The translations under genes and the position numbers were made by a program. Shown here in pieces: positions 62,724-64,000 of a DNA stretch of 64,000 nt. A model generated the notes under the pieces. That model saw only the letters and a program-made list of their open reading frames with translations. It ran no database searches and had not been told where the DNA came from. Numbering within the stretch: the first letter of the stretch is position 1; each line of letters opens with the position of its first letter. Source of the stretch: Flavobacteriaceae bacterium LYZ1037 (GTDB taxonomy: Bacteria > Bacteroidota > Bacteroidia > Flavobacteriales > Flavobacteriaceae); contig QFWS01000001.1 in assembly GCA_003144015.1 (NCBI GenBank), positions 310,001 through 374,000 of the forward strand, written 5' to 3'.

Positions 62724-63761
62724 ATGACAGATTATACACCAGAGCAGGAAGATGATGACGAATTATACGAACATTACAACTTCACTGCTGTAAAAGGTCA
62801 GCAACCTCTAAGAATAGATAAATATTTAATGAATTTTATTGAAAACGCAACGCGTAATAAAATTCAAGCTGCTGCAAAAAGTGGTAATATTTATGTAAAC
62901 GATGAGCCTGTTAAATCTAATTACAAAGTAAAACCTTTTGATGTAATTCGTGTGCTTTTCGAGCATCCACCTTACGAAAATTTACTAACACCAGAGAACA
63001 TTCCATTAAATATTGTTTATGAAGACGACGACCTGTTGGTTGTTAATAAAGAAGCAGGCATGGTTGTGCATCCAGGACATGGCAACTACTCTGGAACCTT
63101 AATTAATGCCTTGATTTATCATTTTGATAATCTGCCTAACAATTCTAGTAATCGTCCAGGATTGGTACATAGAATAGATAAAGATACCAGTGGACTTTTA
63201 GTGGTTGCTAAAAACGAAGAGGCCATGGCACATCTGTCTAAACAGTTTTTCGATAAAACCAGTGAACGCGAATATATAGCTATTGTTTGGGGAAATATGG
63301 AAGAGGAAGAAGGAACCATTGAAGGCAATATTGGACGCCATCCAAAAAATAGATTGCAAAACACAGTCTTTTTTGGGGATGATGAAGATAAAGGAAAGCC
63401 TGCAGTAACACATTATAAAGTGTTGGAACGCTTAGGTTATGTTACTTTGGTTTCTTGTAAATTAGAAACGGGACGTACACACCAAATACGTGTACATATG
63501 AAACACATTGGACATACTTTGTTTAATGATGAACGTTATGGAGGTGAACGCATTTTAAAAGGTACCACCTTTACCAAATACAAGCAGTTTGTAGATAATT
63601 GTTTTAAAGTCTTACCAAGACAAGCCTTACACGCAAAAACTCTAGGGTTTGTACACCCAAAAACTAAAAAGTTTATGAGTTTCGATTCCGAAATCCCTGA
63701 AGATATGCAGTTGTGTATTGAAAAATGGCAACATTATGTGAAGCATCAGGAGGTGAAATAA
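62724..63761 (+). CDS. RluA family pseudouridine synthase
   Basis: The 345-residue enzyme has an N-terminal S4-like domain (about 25-95: RIDKYLMNFIENATRNKIQ) and the RluA catalytic domain. The catalytic Asp is in RPGLVHRIDKDTSGL (about 148-162). The C-terminal ETGRTHQIRVHMKHIGH is typical of RluD/RluC. It isomerises uridines in 23S rRNA. The length and S4 domain favour RluD, but the target bases are not provable here. Confidence 0.9.
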   Translation: MTDYTPEQEDDDELYEHYNFTAVKGQQPLRIDKYLMNFIENATRNKIQAAAKSGNIYVNDEPVKSNYKVKPFDVIRVLFEHPPYENLLTPENIPLNIVYEDDDLLVVNKEAGMVVHPGHGNYSGTLINALIYHFDNLPNNSSNRPGLVHRIDKDTSGLLVVAKNEEAMAHLSKQFFDKTSEREYIAIVWGNMEEEEGTIEGNIGRHPKNRLQNTVFFGDDEDKGKPAVTHYKVLERLGYVTLVSCKLETGRTHQIRVHMKHIGHTLFNDERYGGERILKGTTFTKYKQFVDNCFKVLPRQALHAKTLGFVHPKTKKFMSFDSEIPEDMQLCIEKWQHYVKHQEVK

Positions 63762-63858
63762 TCAGTCTTGAGATAAAGTCTTTTAACTTTGCTATAACAG
63801 TTTCGGTTCGTTAGTTTATGGATTTATATGTAACTTTGAATAGTAAATTTAAAGACCT

Positions 63859-64000
63859 ATGAAGCTAGTATTATCACCAGCAAAATCACTCGATTTTGAA
63901 AGCCAATTACCAACAACAAAAACCTCAGAATCTCAGTTTCTTTCAGATTCAGAGCGAATTAATAAATTACTAAAAAAGAAATCGGCCAGGAGTTTATCTA
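63859..64000 (+). CDS. yaaA: YaaA family peroxide-stress protein, 3' end cut by the window
   Basis: ATG 63859 opens a frame that is still open at the window end. The 47 visible residues begin MKLVLSPAKSLDFESQLP and include KTSESQFLSDSERINKLLKK. MKLVLSPAKSLDFE is diagnostic of YaaA/DUF328, which binds DNA and lowers damage by iron during peroxide stress. The -7 element TAACTTTG is at 63831-63838. Confidence 0.85.
   Translation, partial: MKLVLSPAKSLDFESQLPTTKTSESQFLSDSERINKLLKKKSARSLS

Overview
The window looks like chromosome of a low-GC member of the Bacteroidota, almost certainly family Flavobacteriaceae. This rests on several things visible in the sequence: Bacteroidota-type promoters (TTG, 17-19 nt, TAnnTTTG); almost no Shine-Dalgarno sequences, with rpsU the striking exception; many lipoproteins and Sec-exported proteins ending their signals in Q/C; a CarboxypepD_reg-like protein; and the order rpsU-xerC-hpf-tRNAs-tuf-tRNATrp-secE-nusG-rplKAJL-rpoBC. 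No prophage, IS element, CRISPR array or plasmid gene was seen. Genus and species cannot be read from the sequence.

Layout. 1-8.4 kb: 5' part of an exo-muramidase lipoprotein gene (namZ/DUF1343) abutting a divergent FtsX/LolE-type permease, two tandem DUF1254/DUF1214 lipoproteins, a cysteine synthase and an outer-membrane barrel-like protein. 8.6-12.1 kb (minus): a four-gene operon egtB-egtD-racemase-like-flavodoxin for ergothioneine-type thiohistidine synthesis. 12.3-20.1 kb (plus): DUF2851, PspC, a K+ channel with RCK domain, an AGCS symporter, a ComEA-like HhH protein, an acyl-CoA dehydrogenase and a CarboxypepD_reg-like protein. 20.1-35.4 kb: the translation/transcription core block with five tRNAs, tuf, ribosomal proteins and rpoBC, closed by a DUF3467 gene whose 3' end is duplicated. 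35.5-40 kb: a 4Fe-4S mono-cluster protein, prfC, idi, a PTPS/QueD enzyme, manA, a small helical protein and a second identical tRNAThr(TGT). 40-47.2 kb (minus): a PBP1A-type peptidoglycan synthase, a DUF4369 lipoprotein, a DUF819 membrane protein, then a compact five-gene operon SPFH - DUF4177 - DUF1648 - alpha/beta hydrolase - Arc-type ribbon-helix-helix. Two of those genes are only 52 and 55 codons long. 47.2-50.1 kb: a paralogous hydrolase that has lost its nucleophilic serine, flanked by two intergenic stretches that each look like a small plus-strand transcript, then alkB and a VanX-type dipeptidase. 50.0-53.4 kb (minus): RimK-like ATP-grasp, GCS2-family ligase and N-formylglutamate amidohydrolase, a translationally coupled amidoligase operon of unknown product. 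53.6-64 kb: a triple-CHRD lipoprotein, a GNAT-nitrilase fusion, an M14 carboxypeptidase, a SulP transporter, a small lipoprotein, coaD, ddl, a PASTA protein, an RluA-type pseudouridine synthase and the start of yaaA.

How the genes work together. Most of the window is housekeeping: translation, RNA polymerase, cell wall (namZ, PBP1A, ddl, VanX, PASTA), CoA, isoprenoid and sugar metabolism. The places most likely to hold undescribed biology are the RimK-GCS2-FGase operon, the SPFH/Arc five-gene operon with its pseudo-hydrolase neighbour and flanking candidate small RNAs, and the extended egt operon with a racemase-fold protein lacking one catalytic cysteine. All functional statements come from reading motifs by eye; no search or folding program was run.
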